From: Spirochaetaceae bacterium
GTDB lineage: Bacteria > Spirochaetota > Spirochaetia > DSM-27196 > PWMO01
Direction of reading: 5' to 3'
NCBI GenBank assembly: GCA_007693485.1
Contig: REDM01000174.1
Span: 1 to 53,427 of the forward strand
Length of the DNA: 53,427 nt
Shown: piece after piece, positions 8,349 to 16,719 of the stretch
How positions within the stretch are numbered: position 1 is the first letter of the stretch
Layout of the letters: each line of letters starts with the position of its first letter
Position numbers and translations under genes: made by a program
The notes under the pieces: generated by a model
Database searches by the model: none
The model's input: the letters and a program-made list of their open reading frames with translations, nothing else
What the model was told of the DNA's origin: nothing

Positions 8349-9282
8349 CCGGAAAACCCTGGTTTTTCCAGCCGACAGGCATGGTTCCCGGCGTTCCCAT
8401 TCCACTGTTGAGCGTGAAGGCGTCATAGCCCATGAGGCGCAGCATTGCAACGGTCTGACCACAGCCCTGACCGGTGTAGCAGTAGAGAATCAGGCGCTTG
8501 TCCGATGGAATCGATGCGATATTGTCGGGGAAGGTCTCATCGTAGGGCATACTGACCGAGCCGGGGATATGAGCCTCGGCGAAGTCTGCGGGACGACGCT
8601 GACAGATGAAGAGCACATCGGGATCTTCCGCATCAAAGATCGCCTTTGCGGCGTCTACGGCTACGATGTTGTTTGCGAACGGCGTACCGTTTCGCGTTGC
8701 CATCTCCTGGAAGTAGCTCACGATGGCGGTGTTCAATTCCGCGGGAATCTCGTTGACCACACCGGTATCGATGGGGGTTGCGGTGGTCGAGGTGACCTCC
8801 GCGATCCGTTCGTGTCGTGAGAGCGCCCGATTCCAGCCAAGGTTGATGGTGCGCGCATCAATTCCGGCCAGATGCAGCAGCGGAACGTACTGGCCACAGG
8901 TCTGCCCCGTGTAACAGTACGTATACACGGTGCGATCGGTCGGAAGATGCTTGATCATCTCGTAGATTGCGGGTGTTCCCCACGGAATATTGACCGCGCC
9001 GCTCAGATGCCCTTGGTTGTAGTCGTCGGCCCGACGGATATCGACCAGATAGAGTTCCTCGCCGGCGAGGAGCCGATCCATGATGTCGTTGGGCTGAACA
9101 ATGTGCTTATTGCCCGGCACGTTAACCAGGTAGTCCATTGCCATCTGAGCAACGTTCACCTGCGGTGCGACCTGGGCAGCCGGTGCAGCCGCAGCAGGCG
9201 CAGAAGCGGTACCACCGTTTCCGCATCCAAAGAGTGCCAACGCCGCAACCAGCGCTGCAAGCACGATTACTGTACGTTTCAT
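8332..9282 (-). CDS. Tandem-rhodanese lipoprotein, both domains with active-site cysteine
   Basis: The product has 316 residues. A signal peptide with lipobox LFGC makes Cys20 the lipidated residue; an Ala/Pro-rich linker follows. Domain 1 (about 60-160) has LVDIRRADDYNQGHLSGAVNIP and the active loop CYTGQ with Cys123. Domain 2 (about 205-310) has ICQRRPADFAEAHIPGSV and the loop CYTGQ with Cys268. Unlike two-domain thiosulfate sulfurtransferases, in which only the C-terminal domain is active, both loops keep the cysteine. It should carry persulfide sulfur on the outer side of the inner membrane. AAGGAGATATAC precedes the ATG. It is the last gene of the sulfur operon and is followed by a strong terminator. 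Confidence 0.88.
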   Translation of the reverse strand: MKRTVIVLAALVAALALFGCGNGGTASAPAAAAPAAQVAPQVNVAQMAMDYLVNVPGNKHIVQPNDIMDRLLAGEELYLVDIRRADDYNQGHLSGAVNIPWGTPAIYEMIKHLPTDRTVYTYCYTGQTCGQYVPLLHLAGIDARTINLGWNRALSRHERIAEVTSTTATPIDTGVVNEIPAELNTAIVSYFQEMATRNGTPFANNIVAVDAAKAIFDAEDPDVLFICQRRPADFAEAHIPGSVSMPYDETFPDNIASIPSDKRLILYCYTGQGCGQTVAMLRLMGYDAFTLNSGMGTPGTMPVGWKNQGFPVVAAN

Positions 9283-9352
9283 TGTATATCTCCTTCTCTT
9301 TCCGGCCGCACTCCGCGGTCCGGTTCACTCCACACTGAGTGCCGACGCCGTC

Positions 9353-10294
9353 TCAAGAGGCATCGGCTGATCGCACGCGTCCGCCCGGCTGTTCGGGTAC
9401 AAAAATCGGATTCATGGGATTGGCGCTCCATTCGACCCACGCGCCGTCGTAGATGCGCATTCCCCGGTACCCGGCGTTATACATCGCCAGAAAGGCCTGA
9501 GCGGAACGGATCGACGTCGCGCAGTAGAGAATCGCCTGCGTATTGTAGTCCACTCCCGCTCCGGCATGCCGAATGTAGATGTGGCGTGCCGGTCGGAAGG
9601 TTCCGTCGCGGAAGAGGTTCCCGATGAAGTCCAGGTGAATTGCACCGGGAATGGAACCTTCGGAAAACTCGTCCGGGCTTCGATTATCAATCAGTACCAC
9701 TGCGGGATCGGGCTCGTTCACCCAACGCCGCACGTCGGTTGCGCTGATCAGCATGCTCTGGTCGGCGGGTTGCGCGCGAAATGTTGCAGCCGTCACCGAC
9801 GGCGCGGTTGAACTGACGGCAGCGCCCGCAGCGAGCAACGCATTGTAGCCACCGGAGACAACCTTTACGTCGTGGTGACCGTACACCTTCAGAGTCCACC
9901 AGAGCCGAGCCGAGTCCATGCTGTTGTTGTCGTCATAGGCAATCACCAACGACTGGTTGGAAATCCCGCGACGGCCGAGGTTTCGCTCGATCTGCTCGGG
10001 AGGTGCGAGCAAGGCCGGAAATGGGGTATTCACCACGATGTCTGCCCGAGAGACGCTGACGGCGCCTTGGATGTGCTCGCGGTTAAACTCTACCCCGGGT
10101 CGCACATCAACAAGAACCGCGTTTGGGTTGCTCTGAAGAAGCTCAAGCGCCTGCGCCGCAGTGATAATCTCGGTATCGCGTTCGCCGGGCCGGGGGGCAC
10201 CACAGCCCGTTGCCAGAATCAGCGCAAGCGATAGAACCATCAGAAGAGCCGTCCGACCGTATGATCGTCGGGTCGAAAACAGAATGCTACGCAT
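9353..10294 (-). CDS. Thiosulfate/3-mercaptopyruvate sulfurtransferase-like lipoprotein
   Basis: The product has 313 residues with a signal peptide and lipobox ATGC (Cys31). The two-domain rhodanese layout is the classical one. Domain 1 (about 42-160) has VLVDVRPGVEFNREHIQGAV, but its loop YDDNN carries Asp121 where Cys would be, so it is structural. Domain 2 (about 180-300) has VLIDNRSPDEFSEGSIPGAIHLD and the active loop LYCATSIRSAQ with Cys258. It should transfer sulfane sulfur from thiosulfate or a similar donor in the periplasm. The start codon lies 2 bases after the stop of the flavoprotein gene, and GAGGTGGT within that gene's end is the ribosome-binding site. Confidence 0.88.
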   Translation of the reverse strand: MRSILFSTRRSYGRTALLMVLSLALILATGCGAPRPGERDTEIITAAQALELLQSNPNAVLVDVRPGVEFNREHIQGAVSVSRADIVVNTPFPALLAPPEQIERNLGRRGISNQSLVIAYDDNNSMDSARLWWTLKVYGHHDVKVVSGGYNALLAAGAAVSSTAPSVTAATFRAQPADQSMLISATDVRRWVNEPDPAVVLIDNRSPDEFSEGSIPGAIHLDFIGNLFRDGTFRPARHIYIRHAGAGVDYNTQAILYCATSIRSAQAFLAMYNAGYRGMRIYDGAWVEWSANPMNPIFVPEQPGGRVRSADAS

Positions 10295-10296
10295 CG

Positions 10297-11556
10297 CTAT
10301 ATCACCACCTCAATCGGGTTTTGTACCAGAGTATTCAGCATCTCCATGACGCTGCGCTTGTCGCACTTGCTGCTGATTTCAACCACCTCGCCCCCTTTGG
10401 TGTAGAAGGCGGTCATTGGCTCGACGTCGCACGCGAGACGATCGCAGAGCGATTTTCCCTTGTACTGGTCGATGACGTTGAGCTTCACCTGGCCGTGGTA
10501 CGCTTCTTCCACCTCGCGCATCATGGGTAGCAGCTCACGGCTGGGCGCATCGATGGCCGAATAGACGTAGATCAGTCCGATCCTTTCCGTCTGAAGGATC
10601 TGATTGCGGAACACCTCGGTCTCGGCGATGAATTTCTCCGCCTCTACACCGGCGACCGCGCCGTCACCCACGGCGGTTGCGACCTGCTTGAGATCCTTCT
10701 CGCGCACGTCGCCGCAGGCAAAGACGCCGGGTATTCCGGTTTCCATGCGTTCGTTGGTGATCACGTAGTTGCGCTTGGACATGTTGAGTTTGCCGACGAA
10801 GATCTCGGTGTTGGGTTCGTAGCCGATGAACTCAAAGCAGGTGTCAACCGTAATTGGTTTCTTCTCGCCGGTCTTGAGATCCTTGAGCACAACCCGCTCC
10901 AGACGCTCCTCACCCTCAAATGCGTCCACCATCGAGTTCCAGACAAAGGTCATCTTGGGATTGGCAAGCGCCTGATCCCGGGCGATTTCGTTACAGTCCA
11001 TTTTGCCCTCGTCGTGAATGACGGAGACAATGATCTCTTTTGCAAATTTTGAGAGGAACATCCCCTCCTCGATTGCCGCGTCGCCCGAGCCGATGACCAT
11101 CACGGTCTTGTCGGTGTTGGCGGCTGCATCGCAGGTGGCACAGAAGGAGATACCCTTGTCGAAGAGAAACCGTTCTTCATCGGTGGCGCGCGTGATGCGC
11201 GGGCGACCACCCGCTGCGACAATGACCGCTTTTGCCTCGTAGATGGTGCGGAAGGTCTCGACCTTCTTCACATCGCCCTCAAGCTCCACGTTCTTCACGT
11301 CGGTCAGCTTGATCTTGACGCCAAACTTCTTCGCCTGTTTGTGGAAGAGCTCCATCAGCTGCAGGCCGCCGGTGCCGTCCGGAAAGCCCGGATAGTTTTC
11401 AATTTCGTTGGTGTAGGTTGCGAGGCCTCCGATGAGGGACTTCTCGATCAGCAGCGTTTTCAGACGCGCTCGCCCACAATATATTGCAGCAGTCAGCCCC
11501 GAAGGGCCTCCGCCCACAATGACGACATCGTATTGTTCAACCGTTTTCTCGCGCAT
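10297..11556 (-). CDS. Thioredoxin reductase-like flavoprotein with C-terminal thioredoxin-like domain
   Basis: The product has 419 residues. The FAD motif is GGGPSG (15-20). The redox pair is CATC (139-142) inside the NADPH domain, whose motif is GSGDAA (157-162). FACGDV (279-284) is the second FAD contact. This much is a normal low-molecular-weight thioredoxin reductase. Residues 327-410 form an extra domain with thioredoxin-like pattern, but the position of the WCGPC motif reads YSAIDAPSRE, without cysteine. Other cysteines (371, 376, 398) remain in that domain. An upstream in-frame ATG at 11697 lies inside the neighbouring gene; the start at 11556 gives the normal N-terminus. It lies 17 bases after the YedE C-half gene, so a role in reducing persulfide on TusA or rhodanese is likely. 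Confidence 0.88.
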   Translation of the reverse strand: MREKTVEQYDVVIVGGGPSGLTAAIYCGRARLKTLLIEKSLIGGLATYTNEIENYPGFPDGTGGLQLMELFHKQAKKFGVKIKLTDVKNVELEGDVKKVETFRTIYEAKAVIVAAGGRPRITRATDEERFLFDKGISFCATCDAAANTDKTVMVIGSGDAAIEEGMFLSKFAKEIIVSVIHDEGKMDCNEIARDQALANPKMTFVWNSMVDAFEGEERLERVVLKDLKTGEKKPITVDTCFEFIGYEPNTEIFVGKLNMSKRNYVITNERMETGIPGVFACGDVREKDLKQVATAVGDGAVAGVEAEKFIAETEVFRNQILQTERIGLIYVYSAIDAPSRELLPMMREVEEAYHGQVKLNVIDQYKGKSLCDRLACDVEPMTAFYTKGGEVVEISSKCDKRSVMEMLNTLVQNPIEVVI

Positions 11557-11573
11557 GAGTGCAATTCCTTGAG

Positions 11574-12125
11574 CTACATGAAGACTTTCACCAGCAGCTT
11601 GCTGCCGATGATTGCTCCGGCGAAGATGAAGACCGCAAACACCCACCCCGACAGGGAGAATGCCCCAATCGCCGAGTAGAGAGCTCCGATATTGCACCCA
11701 AAACCGATGCGTGCGCCGTATCCCATCAGGAGTCCGCCGAGGATGGCGGCCACGACCTGTTTCTTGGTTTTAATTTTCTTAATCTTGAAGGCAGAGGCGA
11801 TGAGTACCGAAAAAAGCGCTCCCGCGATCAGGCCGAGGTTGCGTACCGTCGCCGGGTCCCGCAGAAACCCGCGCTCCAGCACCGCGATGGCACCGTCGGA
11901 CGAGAAGTAGTACCACTTTTCAACCGAACCGCCAAAGGCCTCGATGATCCACGCACCCCAGTTGGCGAATGCAGCCGAGACCCCCCAGGGGTTTCCCGTA
12001 ACCGCCAGCGTTCCAATCTGGAAGACGGAGAGGAGCACCGCGCCGGTGACGTAGGGCCACGCGTCCTTGAGCCAGATCTTGTAGTAGTCGTTCTTCCCGA
12101 TTGCGTCGGAGAGCTTTTTCAACAT
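11574..12125 (-). CDS. YeeE/YedE family transporter, C-terminal half protein
   Basis: The product has 183 residues with about four or five membrane segments. The signature GARIGFGCNIGALYSAIGAFSLSGW (about 134-158) matches the second conserved repeat of YeeE/YedE (TsuA) thiosulfate channels, whose conserved cysteine takes part in relay of thiosulfate across the membrane. The usual single-chain protein has about 330-400 residues with two such halves; here the other half is encoded separately at 12471-13187 and the tusA-like gene lies between. The ATG at 12125 follows a GAGGT; an upstream ATG at 12170 is possible but would add a stretch with no membrane character. Confidence 0.88.
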   Translation of the reverse strand: MLKKLSDAIGKNDYYKIWLKDAWPYVTGAVLLSVFQIGTLAVTGNPWGVSAAFANWGAWIIEAFGGSVEKWYYFSSDGAIAVLERGFLRDPATVRNLGLIAGALFSVLIASAFKIKKIKTKKQVVAAILGGLLMGYGARIGFGCNIGALYSAIGAFSLSGWVFAVFIFAGAIIGSKLLVKVFM

Positions 12126-12188
12126 GACGGATACCTCAAGTACAAAGAGTATTGGTGTGCCTTCCGGCACACCACGAGAACTGAGTAG

Positions 12189-12416
12189 CTATTTTGCCTT
12201 TTCGATGACGATTTCCCACTCGCCGTCGTCCACTTCTTCAATCTCTACGTTGTGTCCCGCTTCGCGTGCCCATTCGGGGACGTTCTTCATGGCACAGGAG
12301 TGATCGATCTGGACAATGAGCACGTCGCCAACCGCCAGGTCTTCCAACGCCTTTTGCGTCTTTACCAAAGGCACCGGGCACGCTTCACCGAGACAATCGA
12401 GGGTTTGTTCTTGCAT
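12189..12416 (-). CDS. tusA: TusA-family sulfur carrier protein
   Basis: The product has 75 residues. The CPxP motif of the family is seen as LGEACPVPLVKTQKAL with the sulfur-carrying Cys13, near the N-terminus as always. The rest forms the small two-layer alpha/beta fold (GDVLIVQIDHSCAMKNVPEWAREAGHNVEIEEV). Cys42 is an additional cysteine. It accepts persulfide sulfur and passes it on. The neighbours are the two halves of a YedE permease, an arrangement that parallels the YeeE-YeeD (TsuA-TsuB) pair of E. coli, where the TusA-like partner is needed for thiosulfate uptake. GAAGGAGAACAAAG precedes the ATG. Confidence 0.93.
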   Translation of the reverse strand: MQEQTLDCLGEACPVPLVKTQKALEDLAVGDVLIVQIDHSCAMKNVPEWAREAGHNVEIEEVDDGEWEIVIEKAK

Positions 12417-12470
12417 CTTTGTTCTCCTTCTGTTCCGAAATGGTCTGTTTTTTTCAGAGATTCCCGGCTA

Positions 12471-13187
12471 TCAATGCGCCGCGGCACCCTGTTTGGCTTT
12501 TGCAAACTTGTCCGCCGCGATCCACAGCAGGGCGATGGTCCCCAACTGCACAACCAGCGCGCCGAACCAGCCGAAGATCTCTGCCATATGGATCGATCGT
12601 CCATGAACGATGACGTTTTCCATCCACCATCCAAAGTGAGCGGCCCCAATCACGGACCCGACCACAAAAAAGGCGATGGAGAGCATCTGCATCATGAATC
12701 CTTCGCCGACCCGCATCAGGGTTCCTGAGGCGCATCCGCCGGAGATAACCATGCCGATTCCAAAAAGCACCCCACCAACCGCGGTATGCACGTTAATTGG
12801 AGCGACAAACGACTGTCCCGGAATGGGCAGTCCCGCCGAAGCGGCCGCGTACTGGATTGCCCAGAATCCCAACGAAGTCACGGCAAACGCGGTGAGCACC
12901 GCCTTGGTCAAGCTGGTTCCGCCGGTCAGGTAGGGATCGCGCAGCGATGCGGTAAAACAGAACCGCGCCTTCTGGAGGATGTAGCCGAAGACCGTTCCGG
13001 TAAACCAGAAGAAGGCCAGGTTCGCCTGATCGGCGGCAAACAGGATTCCAACCACAACAATGAGCGCGAACACCACGATACCAATTGGAATTGTGCTTGC
13101 TTTCTTTTTTCGGGTCTGCGAAACGCTGCTGCGGCGAATTCGACCGGGTGTTCCGGTATCCACGGCGGGAGTTGGTGAGTCAGCCAC
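12471..13187 (-). CDS. YeeE/YedE family transporter, N-terminal half protein
   Basis: The product has 238 residues with five or more membrane segments after a basic N-terminus (SQTRKKK). KARFCFTASLRDPYLTGG (about 73-90) and ISGGCASGTLMRVGEG (about 148-163) are the conserved cysteine-bearing loops of the first YeeE/YedE repeat. The start is GTG with AAGGAG 7 bases upstream. It is the first gene of the operon. In thiosulfate channels of this family (a Spirochaeta thermophila protein has a known structure), conserved cysteines line the path. The two half proteins must assemble for function; this is inferred. Confidence 0.9.
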   Translation of the reverse strand: MADSPTPAVDTGTPGRIRRSSVSQTRKKKASTIPIGIVVFALIVVVGILFAADQANLAFFWFTGTVFGYILQKARFCFTASLRDPYLTGGTSLTKAVLTAFAVTSLGFWAIQYAAASAGLPIPGQSFVAPINVHTAVGGVLFGIGMVISGGCASGTLMRVGEGFMMQMLSIAFFVVGSVIGAAHFGWWMENVIVHGRSIHMAEIFGWFGALVVQLGTIALLWIAADKFAKAKQGAAAH

Positions 13188-13276
13188 ACGGATCTCCTTG
13201 TCTTTACGTCCAGTAATGAAGTGCCGGTTACGCGCGTTGCACGAGGTGCGTAGTGCTAATCGGTGTTGTCGTTCGG

Positions 13277-13305
13277 AGTTTATCGAATAACATCAAATGT
13301 GTCAA
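13277..13305 (-). promoter_or_regulatory. Promoter of the thiosulfate-uptake operon
   Basis: Read on the minus strand: TTGACA (13305-13300), a 17-base spacer and TAAACT (13282-13277). The -35 is perfect. It leaves a leader of about 85 bases before the GTG at 13187. Confidence 0.7.
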
Positions 13306-13319
13306 GTAAAAAACTTGAC
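13301..13319. promoter_or_regulatory. Palindromic operator candidate over the sulfur-operon -35
   Basis: GTCAAGT-AAAAA-ACTTGAC is a perfect 7-base inverted repeat with an A5 centre. Its left arm overlaps the -35 TTGACA of the minus-strand sulfur operon, and its right arm gives TTGACT on the plus strand, toward the gene at 13435. A dimeric repressor bound here would block the operon. Confidence 0.5.
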
Positions 13320-13434
13320 TATTTCACCGTGTTTATTCGAAATACTCTGCGCTGACGCAATGTTTATCGAGTGCCTGTTGCGTTTTCGACGAATGCACCA
13401 TACTTTCGGGTGGGTACATCAAACTGGAGTCCAC

Positions 13435-13674
13435 GTGATCGAAACCGTCCGAATGATTCACTACCCAGAAGGAGACACCCGCGAGATCTCCCGACCAATC
13501 CGACACGGAATGCTGGTCGATATAAACGGCGCCGAGCTCTCCCTGCCCTTGCCCACCATCAGGATGATTGCCTACCGTGTCTGGAAAATCACCACCGAGC
13601 AGACGCGCAACGAGGAGATTACCCACTATTGGCTCGAGCAGATCTTTCCTGATGAGTTACGGGAGTGGACTTAG
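13435..13674 (+). CDS. Small hypothetical protein
   Basis: The product has 79 residues if it starts at the GTG at 13435, which has GGAG 5 bases upstream; longer in-frame versions from 13360 or 13393 lack a ribosome-binding site. The sequence (IETVRMIHYPEGDTREISRP, then LPLPTIRMIAYRVWKITTE) is soluble and moderately basic, and I do not recognise it. It diverges from the sulfur operon with the palindrome of 13301-13319 between them, and converges on trpB2. Confidence 0.55.
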   Translation: MIETVRMIHYPEGDTREISRPIRHGMLVDINGAELSLPLPTIRMIAYRVWKITTEQTRNEEITHYWLEQIFPDELREWT

Positions 13675-13713
13675 CGCGGTTAGGGGTGCTTTGAACAGGA
13701 TCGGTGGCAGTGC

Positions 13714-13765
13714 AAAAAAGAGGCGGCCCGCGCCGCGGTGACGCATCGCACCGGGTGCGGGCCGC
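13714..13765 (-). terminator. Intrinsic terminator of trpB2
   Basis: On the minus strand, GCGGCCCGC (13765-13757) pairs with GCGGGCCGC (13731-13723), with a further internal stem likely, and is followed by CTCTTTTTT (13722-13714). It begins 9 bases after the trpB2 stop. Confidence 0.85.
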
Positions 13766-13773
13766 GTGTCGAT

Positions 13774-15129
13774 TCAGATGGGGGGCAGCCCGGAGAGCGC
13801 CATGGCGATTTCTTCCTCGGGATACTCGTACGCAACCAGCTTCCCGGCGTTGTAGTCCATGTAGGCCTGCAGATCAAAGTGCCCGTGTCCACACAGGTTA
13901 AAGAGGATCGACTTGCTCGTTCCCTCAGCCTTGCACTTCAGCGCCTCCCTGATGGCTCCGGCCACCGCGTGGTTGGCCTCTGGGGCGGGAAGGATGCCCT
14001 CGGTGCGGGCAAACTGTACCCCGGCGGCAAAGGTTTCGGTCTGATCCACCGAGGTTGCCTCGATAGCCCCGGTATCGAGCAGGTGACTCACCAGCGGAGC
14101 CATGCCGTGGTACCGGAGCCCTCCCGCGTGGAAACCGGGCGGGACGAAGGTGCTCCCAAGCGTGTGCATTTTTACCAGCGGCGTCAGATGGGCGGTATCT
14201 CCGAAGTCGTAGGCAAAGCGACCCTTCGTCAGACTCGGGCAGGCGGCCGGCTCAATCGCAACCACCCGGCAATCCCGCTCACCGCGCAGCTTCTTGCCGA
14301 TGAAGGGAAACGCAATCCCGGCGAAGTTGGATCCGCCGCCGGTGCACCCCACGATGATGTCGGGGTAGTCTTCTGCGAGTTCCATCTGATCGATGGACTC
14401 AATCCCGATCACGGTCTGGTGAAGCAGCACGTGATTGAGCACGCTGCCGAGGGCATAGTTGGTCTTGGGATCCTGGGCGGCCACCTCCACCGCCTCGGAG
14501 ATGGCGATACCCAGCGAGCCGGTTGAATCCGGGTGTTCAGCCAGAATGGCCCGACCGCTTGCGGTCTGGTCGCTCGGACTCGGGGTAACCGTGGCGCCGA
14601 AGCTCTCGATCAGGCCGCGCCGGTAGGGCTTCTGGTCGTAGCTGACGCGGACCATGAATACCTTGCACTGCATGCCGAAGAACGCGCACGCCATGGAGAG
14701 GGCACTTCCCCACTGTCCGGCTCCGGTCTCAGTTGAGAGCTGGGTGATCCCCTCTTCCTTGTTGTAGTACGCTTGGGCAACGGCGGTATTGGGCTTATGA
14801 CTGCCGGCCGGGCTCACCCCTTCGTACTTGTAGTAGATGCGCGCCGGGGTATCGAGGGCCTTCTCCAGACGGCGGGCCCGAAACATCGGCGTGGGGCGCC
14901 ACTGTCGCAGAATGTCGCGTACCTCTTCGGGGATTTCGATCTCCCGGTCGGTACTCACCTCCTGCATGATCAATGCCATCGGGAAGAGTGGCGCGAGATC
15001 GTCGGGAGTGACCGGCTGCATGGTACCCGGATGCAGGACCGGAGCAGCCGGCTGCTTCAGGTCGCTTTGCACGTTGTACCAGTGGGTGGGGATTCGATCT
15101 TCGGATAGGTTGTACTTGATGGGGTCCAT
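13774..15129 (-). CDS. trpB: Tryptophan synthase beta chain, TrpB2 type
   Basis: The product has 451 residues, longer than ordinary TrpB (about 400) as in the TrpB2 group. PLP lysine lies in [17 protein letters not shown] (about 112-128) and the phosphate-binding loop is GCTGGGSNF. The N-terminal [17 protein letters not shown] is a hallmark of TrpB2. These enzymes condense indole and serine to tryptophan and often lack a partner TrpA, as here. GGAGACTGC precedes the ATG at 15129. It has its own promoter and terminator. Whether it makes tryptophan, salvages indole or acts on another substrate cannot be told here, since no other trp gene is present. Confidence 0.93.
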   Translation of the reverse strand: MDPIKYNLSEDRIPTHWYNVQSDLKQPAAPVLHPGTMQPVTPDDLAPLFPMALIMQEVSTDREIEIPEEVRDILRQWRPTPMFRARRLEKALDTPARIYYKYEGVSPAGSHKPNTAVAQAYYNKEEGITQLSTETGAGQWGSALSMACAFFGMQCKVFMVRVSYDQKPYRRGLIESFGATVTPSPSDQTASGRAILAEHPDSTGSLGIAISEAVEVAAQDPKTNYALGSVLNHVLLHQTVIGIESIDQMELAEDYPDIIVGCTGGGSNFAGIAFPFIGKKLRGERDCRVVAIEPAACPSLTKGRFAYDFGDTAHLTPLVKMHTLGSTFVPPGFHAGGLRYHGMAPLVSHLLDTGAIEATSVDQTETFAAGVQFARTEGILPAPEANHAVAGAIREALKCKAEGTSKSILFNLCGHGHFDLQAYMDYNAGKLVAYEYPEEEIAMALSGLPPI

Positions 15130-15158
15130 GCAGTCTCCTTGCCAGATTAGGTGAGCGC

Positions 15159-15188
15159 ATTCTACCACAATGGATAATTATTCGTCAA
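15159..15188 (-). promoter_or_regulatory. Promoter of trpB2
   Basis: Minus strand: TTGACG (15188-15183), 18-base spacer, TAGAAT (15164-15159). Both boxes match 5 of 6. The -35 overlaps the stop codon of the upstream phosphatase gene. Confidence 0.7.
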
Positions 15189-15802
15189 AGATAGACGCTG
15201 GAAACCGGATCAAGATCGACGATTGTGCGGTTCCACTCAACGATGCGATCTCCGCGTGGTGTGGCTCCGAGTTCAGCGGTCGACAGGGCAACGTTGTTCA
15301 TCAGCTGTTGTCGGACAAAATCGTTGAGAATCGGCTCCCCGTCGATGGGATCGCCGTTGAGATAGTGGCGCACCACGTGGAGAAGTCCGCAGTGGGCGAT
15401 GATGAGCACCGGGCCAACGGTGCCGCGCAGTTCGGAAAGCAGCGATGCTACCCTCACGCCTGCCGCCGCGTTCCACATGTCGACGGTATCGGGTGCTCCG
15501 TACCCCGGGGTTGAGTACGGAAGAATCTCGCGATAGTCATATCCCTTGCCCCGATTGAGGGTAACTTCCACCAGGCGCGAATCGAACCGTATCTCCTCCG
15601 TGCGGAGACGTGCCAGCTCGAAGGTGCGGCGCGCACGCAGGAGTGGACTGAGAATGGTCAACGCGTATCGCGTATCCCCCAATACCGGACCGAGGGCGCG
15701 CGCCTGCCGTTTGCCGAGTTCGCTCAGGTCGGGATCAAGCCACGGTGCCTCGCCGGTCTGAGCGAGACTCTGCGCGTGGCGCACCAGATGGATTTCGGTC
15801 AC
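15185..15802 (-). CDS. Histidine phosphatase superfamily protein
   Basis: The product has 205 residues. It begins MTEIHLVRHAQS, which holds the phosphorylated His8 in the RHG-like motif (RHA here). The other catalytic elements are SPLLRARRTFELA (second Arg), a Glu in the RLVEV region and the late His in IIAHCGLLHVVRHYL. The family covers phosphoglycerate mutases, cobalamin phosphatases and small-molecule phosphatases. CobC-type use would be of interest beside a cobalamin-dependent RNR, but nothing specific supports it. The start is GTG with AAAGGAG ahead. It lies 27 bases after the APH-like kinase gene, probably in one operon. Confidence 0.85.
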   Translation of the reverse strand: MTEIHLVRHAQSLAQTGEAPWLDPDLSELGKRQARALGPVLGDTRYALTILSPLLRARRTFELARLRTEEIRFDSRLVEVTLNRGKGYDYREILPYSTPGYGAPDTVDMWNAAAGVRVASLLSELRGTVGPVLIIAHCGLLHVVRHYLNGDPIDGEPILNDFVRQQLMNNVALSTAELGATPRGDRIVEWNRTIVDLDPVSSVYL

Positions 15803-15829
15803 AATCGCTCCTTTTGACGTGCCATTATT

Positions 15830-16678
15830 TCACGGGTTGGTGCGCACCATCGCTTCGCGCGCCTTCTCCAGGTTGAAGTCCATGAAGTTCCGGTACTGAT
15901 CGCGGCACCAGAAGGCAACGTGGAGACAGTTCATAACCTCGCACCACCGCAGTGCAGCCGGATCGTACTCGCTCTTGGCGGTATACCCGCTCAGGAAATA
16001 CTCACGATTTTTGGGATGATTCATGTAGTTTCGTCGTTCTCGGAGAATCCAGGCAAGCTCATATTCACGCCAGCCGATGCCCGCCGACTCCCAATCCAGA
16101 ATCGCCGATATGTGCGCACCGTTCACGAGGACGTTTGCATCGTTGAGGTCCCCGTGGACAAATACCTCGTGGCGTGATTCGGGCTGGTTGCTGCGCAACC
16201 AGTCGCAGATCTCCCGGAACCGTGGATCGTCGATCTCCTGCTCGCCAAGAAACCCGTACAGCGAGGTACGCTTCTGTTCACCCCAGGTGACGTCGATTGT
16301 GTGCAGCCAACCGACCAGTTCGCCCAGCTCCTGAAGAACGCGATTGGTCATGTGCGGCTTGTGGTCTTCGCTCAGGGGATTGAGCACGTCGCGCAGGATC
16401 ACGCCGTCACGTTCCTCGAGTGCCATGAAGGCGCGGCGATCAGCTCCGTGCCACAACACCCGGGGAACCGGAAAATTGACGCCGGACAACATGATAAGGG
16501 CATCGCGTTCGTTGTCCATGGTCGCGGTCGTACTCTTGCAGACTTTCAGGTAGAACGAAACCGGCGAGCCGGCGCGAACCGCGTTGCACCGATAGACGGA
16601 GTTTACCTCCGCAATACGATTGCGTTCAGCGCTGAGCAGCTCAATGTCTTGGGGGATGGCATATTCGGGAACACGCAT
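15830..16678 (-). CDS. APH-family phosphotransferase
   Basis: The product has 282 residues. The kinase fold is seen as FYLKVCKSTTATMDNERDALIML (ATP-binding Lys and Glu), EVFVHGDLNDANVLV (catalytic Asp of the Brenner motif, about 175-190) and ISAILDWESAG (metal-binding Asp). This is the aminoglycoside phosphotransferase/choline kinase superfamily. Most chromosomal members are small-molecule kinases or unknown; resistance is not implied. Its operon partner, the histidine phosphatase, could act in the same pathway. Confidence 0.85.
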   Translation of the reverse strand: MRVPEYAIPQDIELLSAERNRIAEVNSVYRCNAVRAGSPVSFYLKVCKSTTATMDNERDALIMLSGVNFPVPRVLWHGADRRAFMALEERDGVILRDVLNPLSEDHKPHMTNRVLQELGELVGWLHTIDVTWGEQKRTSLYGFLGEQEIDDPRFREICDWLRSNQPESRHEVFVHGDLNDANVLVNGAHISAILDWESAGIGWREYELAWILRERRNYMNHPKNREYFLSGYTAKSEYDPAALRWCEVMNCLHVAFWCRDQYRNFMDFNLEKAREAMVRTNP

Positions 16679-16719
16679 CGCTCGCGGGTGGCTCCTCGGT
16701 TACTGCGACCGACCCGCGA

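Noticed and set aside
15830-16678. APH-family gene as an antibiotic-resistance determinant
   Set aside because: Only the general kinase fold is seen; no resistance-type sequence features or mobile context, and most chromosomal members act on metabolites.
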